Positions 1 to 6,825 are shown, counted from the stretch's first letter. The stretch is DNA of 12,065 nucleotides from Betaproteobacteria bacterium (GCA_025362705.1 JANYFH010000035.1:1-12065), one strand, 5' to 3'. Numbers and translations are program-made. Notes: generated by a model from the letters alone, not told the origin.

Positions 1-730
1 TGGCATCGTCTTTGCGCACGTTGAGTACGGCGGCGGCTGGCAGCGATGCCGATGCATTCACACTGCCATCGAGCGCGGCGTCCACCGCGCCGCCGACAGG
101 TTTGAGCCAATCGAACAAGACATCACCGATCTGTCGTCGCAGTAATGCTTCATTGAAGCGATCTTCAATTCCGCGCGACTGCAACATGTAATACATTTCG
201 CTGATTACCAGCAGCGAATCGACTTCACGCCAAGGCTCTGGCGTAGTACGCAACACAAAATATTGCCACGGCCGGATACCAAGTGCAGTCAAGCCTGCGT
301 TGACACCTTCGGTATAAACACTGACCCATTTTTGATCCTGAACCGAAAGCTTTTTCCATTGCGCGGTCATGCGCGCGCGCAAACGGTGAGCGCGTTTTTC
401 CTTGTCGATCTTGATGGTCGCTTCACCAAGCAGTACGGAAAGTTCGCCGGCAGCGGAACGGCGCGCCAAATCCATCTCGAAAAATCTTTCCTGGGCGTGA
501 ACGAAACCGAGCGCGCGCATCGCGTCCAATGCGTCGGCGGCAGTTATGTTTACCGTGCCCTGGTTGTCACGCGTGACATTGACGGCAGACTTGAATCCGA
601 CAACGGGAATATCACCGTCAAGTTTTGGGAGGCTCGCCCGCATCGCGAAATAGGCGGCGCTGATCGTTACGACGACGAGACTGATGAGGACGGCAACGGA
701 CCACAAAATGATGCGAAGAGTTTTTTTCAT
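1..730 (-). CDS. Penicillin acylase family protein (N-terminal part, runs off the window)
   Basis: The minus strand encodes about 243 residues from an ATG at 730 to the window edge, so the C-terminal part is missing. An N-terminal hydrophobic segment (about residues 5-29) after a KK start suggests a signal peptide or membrane anchor. The stretch from residue 35 to about 103 (LPKLDGDIPVVG, VNVTRDNQG, ALGFVHAQERFFEMDLARR, AAGELSVLLGE) is the characteristic alpha-chain start of the penicillin G/V acylase family, N-terminal nucleophile hydrolases that cleave amide bonds in the periplasm. A PEPW motif typical of these proteins follows near residue 166. The catalytic serine that starts the beta chain would lie beyond the window, so activity and substrate cannot be judged. 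The ATG overlaps the xerC stop as ATGA, which implies translational coupling. Family assignment is firm; substrate is unknown. Confidence 0.88.
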   Translation of the reverse strand, partial: MKKTLRIILWSVAVLISLVVVTISAAYFAMRASLPKLDGDIPVVGFKSAVNVTRDNQGTVNITAADALDAMRALGFVHAQERFFEMDLARRSAAGELSVLLGEATIKIDKEKRAHRLRARMTAQWKKLSVQDQKWVSVYTEGVNAGLTALGIRPWQYFVLRTTPEPWREVDSLLVISEMYYMLQSRGIEDRFNEALLRRQIGDVLFDWLKPVGGAVDAALDGSVNASASLPAAAVLNVRKDDA

Positions 731-1644
731 TTTTTTTCGTTGTCATTGCTCTTGGCGGATTTACCAGGTTTACGTTTGGCACGCGGATGCGCCGCATCGT
801 AAACCTTGGCAAGATGTTGAAAGTCCAGATGCGTATAAACCTGGGTCGAGGCGATGCTCGCGTGCCCCAGCATTTCCTGCACCGCGCGCAAATCACTGGA
901 TGACTGCAACAGGTGCGAAGCAAACGAGTGCCGCAGCATGTGCGGATGCGGGTCTACCGTAAGCCCCTGCTTCGCTGCCCAGGTTTTTATATGGCTCTGC
1001 ACCACGCGTGGCGAAAGGCGTTTGCCCTGTTTGCCCAGAAACAATGCGTCTGTTTGGTGGCCTTTTGCAGTTGCTCTCGATTCAAGCCAGCGCAAAAGCG
1101 CCGTGAGCGCTGGCGCGCCGACCGGCACGATGCGCGTTTTTCCACCTTTGCCGGTGACGCGTACTTCATGTGCCGTAAAGTCGACTGCGTCAATATCCAA
1201 TCCTGTCACCTCCGAGACGCGCAGTCCGGACGAATAGAGCAACTCGAAAATGGCACGGTCGCGGATGCCTTCGGCCGTGTCATCCGAAAAACTCACTAAC
1301 TGAACCGCTTGATCGGGTGAAAGTGTGGCGGGAAGATGTTTGGCCGCTTTGGGCGGGCGCACGCCATCGACGGGATTTGCCGCGACCAGTTTTTTCCGGA
1401 CTGCATAGCCGAAAAATCCCCGCCAGCCAGACAGTACCCGTGCCAGCGAGCGTGGCGCAAGTCCACGACCATGCAGCGTGGCCGCGAAGCGGCGAATCTG
1501 TGCTTGCGTGAGGTCGAGCAGGGCGCTGCTATCCACCAGCGTTTCAAGCAACGCCAAGTCGCGCTGATAGTGTTTGACAGTTAGTGTGGAGAGTCTGCGT
1601 TCATGTTTGATGAACGAGAGATAGCGTTCAATGTCGGCGTGCAT
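727..1644 (-). CDS. xerC: Tyrosine recombinase XerC
   Basis: This 305-residue protein is a site-specific tyrosine recombinase that, with XerD, resolves chromosome dimers at dif during cell division. The N-terminal SAM-like core-binding domain covers about residues 1-90 and the catalytic domain about 105-290. The full catalytic set is visible: Arg142 (SSGLRVSE), Lys166 (TGKGGKTR), His235 and Arg238 (HMLRHSFASHLL), His261 (MLGHAS) and the nucleophile Tyr270 (QVYTHLD). Length is normal for XerC. XerC rather than XerD is favoured by the dapF-DUF484-xerC order, which is also seen in E. coli. The lysine-rich tail (residues 288-305) runs beyond the usual end. No strong ribosome binding site precedes the ATG. 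The gene is separated from DUF484 by 115 bp holding a perfect palindrome and overlaps the acylase gene by 4 bp. Confidence 0.95.
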   Translation of the reverse strand: MHADIERYLSFIKHERRLSTLTVKHYQRDLALLETLVDSSALLDLTQAQIRRFAATLHGRGLAPRSLARVLSGWRGFFGYAVRKKLVAANPVDGVRPPKAAKHLPATLSPDQAVQLVSFSDDTAEGIRDRAIFELLYSSGLRVSEVTGLDIDAVDFTAHEVRVTGKGGKTRIVPVGAPALTALLRWLESRATAKGHQTDALFLGKQGKRLSPRVVQSHIKTWAAKQGLTVDPHPHMLRHSFASHLLQSSSDLRAVQEMLGHASIASTQVYTHLDFQHLAKVYDAAHPRAKRKPGKSAKSNDNEKK

Positions 1645-1694
1645 GGGCGCGATCCGCAGGCGCTATTTGATTGCTGGAGCACAAGAACACAAGG

Positions 1695-1730
1695 TTACCG
1701 TCATTCCCGCCTACCCGGGAATGACGGTAA
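1695..1730. repeat. Perfect palindromic intergenic element, dRS3/REP-like
   Basis: Two perfect 15-nt arms (TTACCGTCATTCCCG at 1695-1709 and its reverse complement at 1716-1730) flank a 6-nt loop. The core reads ATTCCC, eight bases, GGGAAT (1703-1722), the same layout as the neisserial dRS3 repeat and related GTCATTCCCGC dispersed elements of many proteobacteria. It sits in the gap between DUF484 and xerC. No T-run follows on either side, so it is a poor intrinsic terminator, but the transcript would fold into a strong hairpin inside the operon. Copy number in the genome cannot be seen here. Confidence 0.8.
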
Positions 1731-1759
1731 ATAATTATTGTATTTATTTGGAATTGAAA

Positions 1760-2485
1760 TTACTCGCTAGTCGGTGCGCGCACCATGCTGAGATGCCGAG
1801 CCAGACAATGCGCGAATACATCGCCGATACGGGTCAGAAAAATGGTGCCCATGTCGGCGTAAAACCGTTCCGCATTTTCGGACGCCATCAGCAACAAACC
1901 GAAGCTGGCGCCTTTTTTCAGTGGCACGAGTGCGTAGGATTTCAAATGCGGTGCGTGTTCGCCAAACCAGAGGTTGGTTTCATAAACGGGATGACTGCCA
2001 CAGTAGGGGCTTGTCATCGCGTCCACAAATTGAATCAATTCCGTGGCGACGGGCTGGAATTCCGGTTGGAGCACTTCCGGCAGCGCGACATCCCAGAAGC
2101 GAACGGCAACGTGCGGTACCTGAAAATTGTCGAGCAAGTCGAGATAGAGCGTATCGATCAGTTGCTTGGCTGACGCACAAGCGATCAGTGCGAGCGTAAG
2201 GCGTTGGGTTTTTTCAGATAGGGCGTCGTTTTCCTGGCCGAACTTGACCAGCTCGGAAAGCTTGCTCTCAAGTAGTTTGACTTTTTCGCGTGTCGCGATC
2301 AGTTGCCGTTCCGGAATCGATACGGTGCGGCCACCGTGTGGGTGCGTTACATTGATATTCAATAGCACGTCGACGTTGGATTCAAAAAAATCCGGATTTG
2401 CGCGGAAAAACTCGGCGATTTGATCGCTGTTCAATGCATTCGACACTATTGGTTCATCCCGTGATAAAAAAGTTGAATCTCGCAT
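1760..2485 (-). CDS. DUF484 family protein
   Basis: A 241-residue soluble protein of the DUF484 family, which has a GAF-like fold and no established biochemical role. The N-terminal 30-85 region (ALNSDQIAEFFRANPDFFE, then a charged REKVKLLESKLSELVKFGQEN stretch) matches the family's short helical start plus coiled coil. The rest (about 95-235) is the GAF-like part, with SYALVPLKKGASFGLLLMAS resembling a GAF core strand pair. The gene sits between dapF and xerC, as in many beta- and gammaproteobacteria (E. coli yigA occupies the same place). Its ATG touches the dapF TAA with no gap, so translation is probably coupled. There is no signal peptide or membrane segment. The family call is confident; the function is unknown. 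Confidence 0.88.
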   Translation of the reverse strand: MRDSTFLSRDEPIVSNALNSDQIAEFFRANPDFFESNVDVLLNINVTHPHGGRTVSIPERQLIATREKVKLLESKLSELVKFGQENDALSEKTQRLTLALIACASAKQLIDTLYLDLLDNFQVPHVAVRFWDVALPEVLQPEFQPVATELIQFVDAMTSPYCGSHPVYETNLWFGEHAPHLKSYALVPLKKGASFGLLLMASENAERFYADMGTIFLTRIGDVFAHCLARHLSMVRAPTSE

Positions 2486-3316
2486 TTACACATTGATTTC
2501 GCCCGTGTAGACCGTCGCAGTCGTGCCGGACATAAAAACGTTTGCGCCCCGTCCCGACCATCTTACCGTGAGTTCACCGCCGCGCGTGCTGACTGCGACA
2601 GATTCATCGAGCAAGCCCCAGCGAATGCCCGTGACCACCGCCGCACAGGCACCCGTGCCGCATGCCAGCGTTTCGCCTGCGCCACGCTCCCACACACGCA
2701 AGCGTATGCGCGAACGTGATAGCACTTGCATGAATCCGGCATTGACGCGCTTTGGAAATTTGCTGTGATGCTCAATCAGCGGGCCCATGGTGCCGACGCC
2801 TGCAGTATCGGTATTCGCCACTATTTGCACGGCGTGTGGATTGCCCATTGATACGGTGCCTATGGTAATGGCACTGCCGCCAACATCGAGCGGATACTGG
2901 AGCGCCTCTGCATCGGCAGTGAACGGAATTTCGGCAGGAGAAAAACGCGGCGCGCCCATGTTGACGGTGACTGACCCATCCGCGGCAATGGCAGGCTCGA
3001 TGATGCCCGAGAGTGTCTCAACGCGAAGCTCGGTTTTGTCGGTCAATTCCTGATCACGCACAAAGTGAGCGAAGCAGCGCGCACCGTTGCCGCACTGCTC
3101 CACTTCGCCGCCGTCGGCGTTGAAAATGCGATAGCGAAAATCGGTGTCGGGACGTGTCGGCGCTTCCACCAGCAGAATTTGATCGCAGCCAACGCCGAAA
3201 TGACGGTCAGCGATGTGGCTGATTTGTGCGGATGAAAGGGAAATTTTTTGTGCGATGCCATTGAGCATCACAAAATCATTTCCCTGCCCGTTCATTTTGG
3301 TGAAGCGCAGGACCAA
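2486..3316 (-). CDS. dapF: Diaminopimelate epimerase
   Basis: DapF converts LL-diaminopimelate to meso-diaminopimelate, the precursor of lysine and the cross-linking residue of peptidoglycan. With the start chosen here the protein has 276 residues, close to the E. coli length. Both catalytic cysteines are present: Cys75 in QCGNGARC and Cys219 in ACGTGAC. Other family landmarks are TKMNGQGNDFV near the start, FNADGGEVEQ and SMGNPHAV. The frame stays open to an ATG at 3403, which would add 29 residues with no family resemblance and would lie inside the preceding small gene. The TTG at 3316 gives the normal start (M-V-L-R-F-T-K-M) and lies 13 nt after that gene's stop. No clear Shine-Dalgarno precedes the TTG, so coupling to the upstream gene is likely. 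Enzyme identity is near certain; the start codon is inferred. Confidence 0.95.
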   Translation of the reverse strand: MVLRFTKMNGQGNDFVMLNGIAQKISLSSAQISHIADRHFGVGCDQILLVEAPTRPDTDFRYRIFNADGGEVEQCGNGARCFAHFVRDQELTDKTELRVETLSGIIEPAIAADGSVTVNMGAPRFSPAEIPFTADAEALQYPLDVGGSAITIGTVSMGNPHAVQIVANTDTAGVGTMGPLIEHHSKFPKRVNAGFMQVLSRSRIRLRVWERGAGETLACGTGACAAVVTGIRWGLLDESVAVSTRGGELTVRWSGRGANVFMSGTTATVYTGEINV

Positions 3317-3329
3317 TTGGGGCAGATTT

Positions 3330-3608
3330 CTATTCGGGCGTGTAGATGAAAGGGCTATCCTGAAGACTGGAATCTTTCTCGATTTCAGAGCAATCTTCAA
3401 CATTCATGGCAGGTGGCTGGTCGGGGGGATTTTTTACGGAAGCGCGAAACTCGGGGTCGGAAATAGCCTGCTTCACCGCGTATTCACACGCGGAATCTTC
3501 CGTTTCGGATTGCACATAGACGGTCTTGATAAAACCGTACCAGGCTTGCTTGCCTTCCCGGTTCAGCAAAAAATGTTCCCCGCGCAACAGGACTTGGAAT
3601 TGAGCCAT
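3330..3608 (-). CDS. Small conserved-looking protein of unknown function upstream of dapF
   Basis: A 92-residue protein that I cannot assign to a named family. The first 35 residues (AQFQVLLRGEHFLLN, GFIKTVYVQ) look like a compact beta-rich domain. A helical part with SACEYAVKQAISDPEFRASV follows, then a proline- and acid-rich tail (about 61-92) that looks disordered. There is no signal peptide or membrane segment. It is probably a real gene: a GGAGGA Shine-Dalgarno (3617-3622) stands 8 nt before the ATG, the protein composition is normal, and its stop lies 13 nt before the dapF TTG start. That arrangement suggests one transcript and coupled translation. A role in lysine or cell wall metabolism would be guesswork from position only. 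Confidence 0.72.
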   Translation of the reverse strand: MAQFQVLLRGEHFLLNREGKQAWYGFIKTVYVQSETEDSACEYAVKQAISDPEFRASVKNPPDQPPAMNVEDCSEIEKDSSLQDSPFIYTPE

Positions 3609-3616
3609 GTCTTTGA

Positions 3617-3622
3617 TCCTCC
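3617..3622 (-). promoter_or_regulatory. Ribosome binding site of the gene upstream of dapF
   Basis: GGAGGA read on the minus strand, 8 nt before the ATG at 3608. It is the strongest ribosome binding site of the left-hand cluster and supports the small gene as a true coding region. Confidence 0.7.
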
Positions 3623-3645
3623 GCTCTGCTTATGCCACACATTTA

Positions 3646-3651
3646 ATCATA
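3646..3651 (-). promoter_or_regulatory. Possible -10 element for the dapF cluster
   Basis: TATGAT on the minus strand matches the sigma-70 -10 consensus in five of six positions and lies about 38 nt before the small gene's ATG, within the 139-bp gap after the acyltransferase genes. No convincing -35 hexamer is seen 16-18 nt upstream, so this is tentative. No terminator is visible in the gap either, so read-through from the acyltransferase genes is possible. Confidence 0.3.
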
Positions 3652-3747
3652 TTGACCCGGCTTGGTGTAGTTTCGCGCAATGCCGACAAACATTTGCTGT
3701 TTTCGACCGTCCTGCAGGATCTGGGAGCGTAGTTTATGGGTTCCCGT

Positions 3748-4605
3748 TTAATAGAGCGAGGGCTCACCCGGCGGACGGGTTTTAAACCGCTTATGCACCC
3801 AGAAATATTGATCCGGCATTTCAACAACGCGTTCTTCGAGAAAAGCATTCAGGCGGCGCGCATCGGCGAGCGCATCGCCCGTCGGAAAATCTTCCCAGGC
3901 AGGGTAGAAACGCGCTTCATAGCCGTCCGAAGTTTGTCGCGTCACCAGTGGCACAACTTTCGCGCCGGTAATTTCGCAAAGCCGCGACATGGCGGTCACC
4001 GTGGCCGTCTTGACGCCGAAAAAATCGACGAACACAGCATCCTTGGCACCGAAATCCATATCGGGCAAATAGTAGAAAAGCTGTTTGTTCTTGAGCGCTT
4101 TCAATACCGGTCGCAGGCCTTGCTGGCGGGTGATGAGGGTCGCATTGTTGAAGCGCTGTCTGGCACGGCGCAATGCCTGATCGAATACTTTGTTTTTTTG
4201 TTCCGAGTACATTGAAAAAACTTCCGGATATTCATGGGAAAAACGCGTGCCACCCATGTCCAGCCCAACGAAGTGTGGCGCCAGTACGATCACCGGCACC
4301 TTGCCGCGCCACACGTCGATGTGATGTTTGTCTATGAGCTTTACGTTGGCCAGCGCGTTTTCAACCGGGCTGTACCAGACCCGGCCAAGCTCCAGCGTGG
4401 AACGGGCCAGATTCTGGAATACGCGTCGACCGATTTGTTCGCGTTCTTCATCGGTCTTTGAGGGAAAGCACAGCTTCAGGTTTATCAGTGTGACGCGCTT
4501 CCTGCCCCAATGGAAAAGCAGGGAACCCAAACCGCGGCCCATCGCAGCCACCCAGTGGGGCGGCAACCAACGAAGACACCAAAGAAAAAAAAGCACGAGG
4601 CGCAT
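3748..4605 (-). CDS. LpxL/HtrB-type lipid A acyltransferase (second of tandem pair)
   Basis: A 285-residue inner-membrane acyltransferase of the LpxL/LpxM family, which adds secondary acyl chains to lipid A on the cytoplasmic face of the inner membrane. The N-terminal segment (RLVLFFLWCLRWLPP) is the usual single membrane anchor. The HX4D catalytic motif is His111-Asp116 (APHFVGLD). YYLPDMDFG is the typical second acyltransferase block, and the C-terminal WVHKRFKTRPPGEPSLY is typical of LpxL proteins. The start at 4605 overlaps the stop of the upstream paralogue as TGATG. The frame extends to 4662, but that would add 19 charged residues before the anchor and a long overlap, so it was not used. 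Of the pair this one looks closer to classical LpxL. Acyl chain and position specificity cannot be read. Confidence 0.9.
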   Translation of the reverse strand: MRLVLFFLWCLRWLPPHWVAAMGRGLGSLLFHWGRKRVTLINLKLCFPSKTDEEREQIGRRVFQNLARSTLELGRVWYSPVENALANVKLIDKHHIDVWRGKVPVIVLAPHFVGLDMGGTRFSHEYPEVFSMYSEQKNKVFDQALRRARQRFNNATLITRQQGLRPVLKALKNKQLFYYLPDMDFGAKDAVFVDFFGVKTATVTAMSRLCEITGAKVVPLVTRQTSDGYEARFYPAWEDFPTGDALADARRLNAFLEERVVEMPDQYFWVHKRFKTRPPGEPSLY

Positions 4606-5468
4606 CAGGCGGCCTCGGCTTGTGGCGCGCCGGCGGGGTGTTTGTAGCGGTTGTAGCCCCACAGATATTGGGCGGGTGCCATAGTGATGAGTTTTTCGAC
4701 CATGCTGTTGGTCTGTCGCGCCGCAATTTTCCGGTCGCCTGAAAATGTTTCGGGCATCGATTCAATGTGTATGCGGTAGCCGTTGCCGTGAGCCAGACGT
4801 TCAGCGAAAAAAAACAGCACTACCGCATTGGCCGATGCGGCCAGTCTTGGCAGCAACGTCATCGTATAGGCGGGTCTCCCGAAAAAGTTCACCCACGCGC
4901 CGTCGCCGCCACCGGGAACCTGATCCGGCAGGACGACGATGTTGCCGCCGCTTTTGAGCGCTCGCAAAAGCGTGCGCACGCCACTCGCATCTGCCGAGGC
5001 GGTTGCACCACCGGCACGCACGCGGCCTTGCTGCATGATGGCGTCAAGCCATTTTTGCTTGGGCGGACGATAAAGCGCAGTGATCGACATGCGCCCGGAC
5101 ATATAGCGCCCGGCAATGTCGTAGCAGCCCAGATGAGGCGTCACCAGAATAATCGGGCGCTTGGCGGCAAAGGCCGCATCAATGTGTTCCCAGCCCACGC
5201 ATTCCCGAACCAGGCCGTAGAGCCGCTCCGGTGCCGCGGTCCACGCGACCGCAAGCTCGGTGATGCCCTTGCCCTGCTCGGTGATGGCGGCGCGCAGCAA
5301 TTTTTTGGAACTATTCAATTTCATATGCTGTGCATAGTACTGAATGTTTTCGCGCGTCAGGCGACGGTGGCGCGGGGACGCACTCCATGCCAGCCAACCC
5401 AGTGCGGCGCCGATACCGTGGTTGAGCCAAAGTGGCAGACTTCCAAGCGCACGAAATAGCCATATCAC
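4605..5468 (-). CDS. LpxL/HtrB-type lipid A acyltransferase (first of tandem pair)
   Basis: A 287-residue paralogue of the next gene and a member of the same lysophospholipid/lipid A acyltransferase family. The N-terminal hydrophobic region (residues 3-30) is the membrane anchor. The catalytic HX4D motif is His112-Asp117 (TPHLGCYD), followed by ALYRPPKQKWLD and VLPDQVPGGGDG, both expected substrate-site blocks. The C-terminus WGYNRYKHPAG matches family ends. The start is GTG at 5468, preceded 9 nt upstream by AGAGGA (5478-5483). No in-frame ATG exists near it, and the short N-terminus fits the family. The two genes overlap by 1 nt and surely share a transcript running away from metK. One may act as a lauroyl and the other as a myristoyl-type transferase, but which does which is not visible. 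Confidence 0.9.
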   Translation of the reverse strand: MIWLFRALGSLPLWLNHGIGAALGWLAWSASPRHRRLTRENIQYYAQHMKLNSSKKLLRAAITEQGKGITELAVAWTAAPERLYGLVRECVGWEHIDAAFAAKRPIILVTPHLGCYDIAGRYMSGRMSITALYRPPKQKWLDAIMQQGRVRAGGATASADASGVRTLLRALKSGGNIVVLPDQVPGGGDGAWVNFFGRPAYTMTLLPRLAASANAVVLFFFAERLAHGNGYRIHIESMPETFSGDRKIAARQTNSMVEKLITMAPAQYLWGYNRYKHPAGAPQAEAA

Positions 5469-5477
5469 GACAACAAT

Positions 5478-5483
5478 TCCTCT
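5478..5483 (-). promoter_or_regulatory. Ribosome binding site supporting the GTG start of the first acyltransferase
   Basis: AGAGGA on the minus strand, 9 nt before the GTG at 5468. It decides the start because no ATG is in frame nearby. Confidence 0.6.
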
Positions 5484-5511
5484 AAATCCCTGCTCGGCGC
5501 GGGGCTTTTCA

Positions 5512-5541
5512 TTGGGCTTGAATCGGGCTTTCTGCTAAAAT
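5512..5541 (+). promoter_or_regulatory. Candidate metK promoter
   Basis: An extended -10 (TGC followed by TAAAAT, 5533-5541) has a weak -35 TTGGGC (5512-5517) at 18-nt spacing. It would start transcription near 5548 and give a leader of roughly 84 nt. A nearer TTGAAT at 5518 is only 12 nt from the -10 and too close. The site lies in the divergent gap between the acyltransferase pair and metK. Confidence 0.45.
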
Positions 5542-5578
5542 CCACGGTTCTGTTTTTTGTAGTTATGTTTTGTGTCGA

Positions 5579-5610
5579 TGCTGCTGCTTTCAAAGCAGCA
5601 GCAATTTTTT
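5579..5610 (+). terminator. Terminator-like hairpin in the metK leader (putative attenuator)
   Basis: Perfect 12-nt arms (TGCTGCTGCTTT at 5579-5590 and AAAGCAGCAGCA at 5592-5603) surround a single C; in practice this is a 9-bp GC-rich stem with a TTTCAAA loop. A run of six T follows (5605-5610), giving intrinsic-terminator form on the plus strand only. No plus-strand gene lies upstream, since the neighbour is divergent, so the hairpin falls inside metK's own leader, 21 nt before the start codon. Control of metK by attenuation is inferred; no known aptamer is recognised upstream of it. Confidence 0.65.
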
Positions 5611-5618
5611 GAACGACT

Positions 5619-5624
5619 GAGGGG
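5619..5624 (+). promoter_or_regulatory. metK ribosome binding site
   Basis: GAGGGG lies 7 nt before the ATG at 5632 and fixes that ATG as the start over an in-frame GTG at 5572. The last three G of the site can pair with the following CCC (5628-5630) in a weak 3-bp hairpin. Confidence 0.75.
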
Positions 5625-5631
5625 TTACCCA

Positions 5632-6825
5632 ATGACTGATTTTCTGTTCACATCCGAATCCGTTTCCGAAGGCCATCCTGACAAAGTGGCCGACCAGATT
5701 TCGGACGCGATTCTGGATGCGATTTTAGCCCAAGACCCGCGCTCTCGCGTCGCTGCAGAGACGCTCTGCAATACCGGGCTCGTTGTACTGGCAGGTGAAA
5801 TTACCACTGCCGCCAACGTCGATTACATCGGTGTGGCTCGCAATACCATCAAGCACATCGGCTACGACAACGCCGATTATGGTATCGACTACAAAGGTTG
5901 TGCGGTCATGGTCTGCTACGACAAGCAGAGTCCGGATATTGCACAAGGCGTGGACAAAGCGCATGACAACGATCTCGATCAGGGTGCCGGCGACCAGGGC
6001 TTGATGTTCGGCTATGCGTGCGATGAAACCAGCGTGTTGATGCCCGCACCGATCTATTACGCGCATCGTCTGGTGCAGCGTCAGGCGGAAATTCGTCGCG
6101 ACGGTCGTCTGCCGTGGCTGCGCCCGGACGCAAAATCGCAGGTCACGATGCGCTACGTTGACGGCAAGCCGCATTCCGTGGATACCATTGTGTTATCCAC
6201 GCAACATGCGCCGGAGATTGCGCAAAAAGAAATCCACGAGGCCGTGATCGAAACGATCATCAAGCCGGTACTGCCTAAAGAGTGGCTGAAAAACACCCGA
6301 TATCTGGTCAACCCGACAGGGCGCTTTGTGATCGGCGGACCGCAGGGTGATTGCGGCCTGACCGGACGCAAAATTATCGTCGATACTTACGGCGGCGCGT
6401 GTCCGCACGGCGGTGGTGCGTTTTCGGGCAAGGATCCTTCCAAGGTTGATCGTTCCGCTGCCTATGCGGCGCGCTATGTCGCCAAGAACGTGGTGGCGGC
6501 TGGTTTGGCGCGCCAATGTCAGGTGCAGGTCGCGTATGCAATCGGTGTGGCAAAGCCGATGAACATCACCGTCTACACCGAAGGCACCGGCGTGATTCCT
6601 GATGAGAAGATTGCGGAGCTGGTCGCCAGGCATTTTGACCTGCGTCCCAAAGGAATTGTGCAGATGCTTGACCTCCTGCGCCCGATTTACGCCAAGACAG
6701 CGGCCTATGGCCATTTCGGTCGCGAAGAGCCCGAATTCACATGGGAGATGACTGATCGGGTCGCATTGCTGCGCGACGCGGCCGGGCTCAAGGGTGAACA
6801 TAAAAAGGTACTCGCCACGGCCTAG
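5632..6825 (+). CDS. metK: S-adenosylmethionine synthase
   Basis: MetK forms S-adenosylmethionine from methionine and ATP, the methyl donor for nearly all cellular methylation. The 397-residue protein contains the family signatures in order: ESVSEGHPDKVADQISDA (residues 9-26, ATP and methionine site), DKQSPDIAQGV over the mobile active-site loop (97-107), GAGDQGLMFGYA (118-129), GGPQGDCGLTGRK (235-247) and GGGAFSGKDPSKVDRS (260-275, with Lys267 contacting phosphate). The length is slightly above the E. coli enzyme and usual for betaproteobacteria. An in-frame GTG at 5572 would add 20 residues crossing the leader hairpin; the ATG with GAGGGG ahead is preferred. Downstream, the ahcY promoter and SAH riboswitch begin within 10-20 nt of the stop, so the enzyme is encoded next to the gene that clears the by-product of its own product's use. 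Confidence 0.98.
   Translation: MTDFLFTSESVSEGHPDKVADQISDAILDAILAQDPRSRVAAETLCNTGLVVLAGEITTAANVDYIGVARNTIKHIGYDNADYGIDYKGCAVMVCYDKQSPDIAQGVDKAHDNDLDQGAGDQGLMFGYACDETSVLMPAPIYYAHRLVQRQAEIRRDGRLPWLRPDAKSQVTMRYVDGKPHSVDTIVLSTQHAPEIAQKEIHEAVIETIIKPVLPKEWLKNTRYLVNPTGRFVIGGPQGDCGLTGRKIIVDTYGGACPHGGGAFSGKDPSKVDRSAAYAARYVAKNVVAAGLARQCQVQVAYAIGVAKPMNITVYTEGTGVIPDEKIAELVARHFDLRPKGIVQMLDLLRPIYAKTAAYGHFGREEPEFTWEMTDRVALLRDAAGLKGEHKKVLATA

Noticed and set aside
263..802. A 179-codon plus-strand frame at the left end
   Set aside because: It lies opposite the penicillin-acylase gene, whose family motifs are clear, and the end of xerC. It has no ribosome binding site and no recognisable domain.
1695..1730. 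The DUF484-xerC palindrome as a transcription terminator
   Set aside because: Neither side has a T-run, and xerC lies downstream in the same direction within the cluster.
5579..5603. CTG/CAG triplet repeats in the metK leader as a microsatellite
   Set aside because: There are only three repeats on each arm and they are explained by the hairpin pairing with its T-run, so slippage is not the best reading.
5572..5631. A GTG at 5572 as a longer metK start adding 20 residues
   Set aside because: It would run through the leader hairpin, lacks a ribosome binding site, and the added residues do not match MetK N-termini. The ATG at 5632 has GAGGGG 7 nt ahead.
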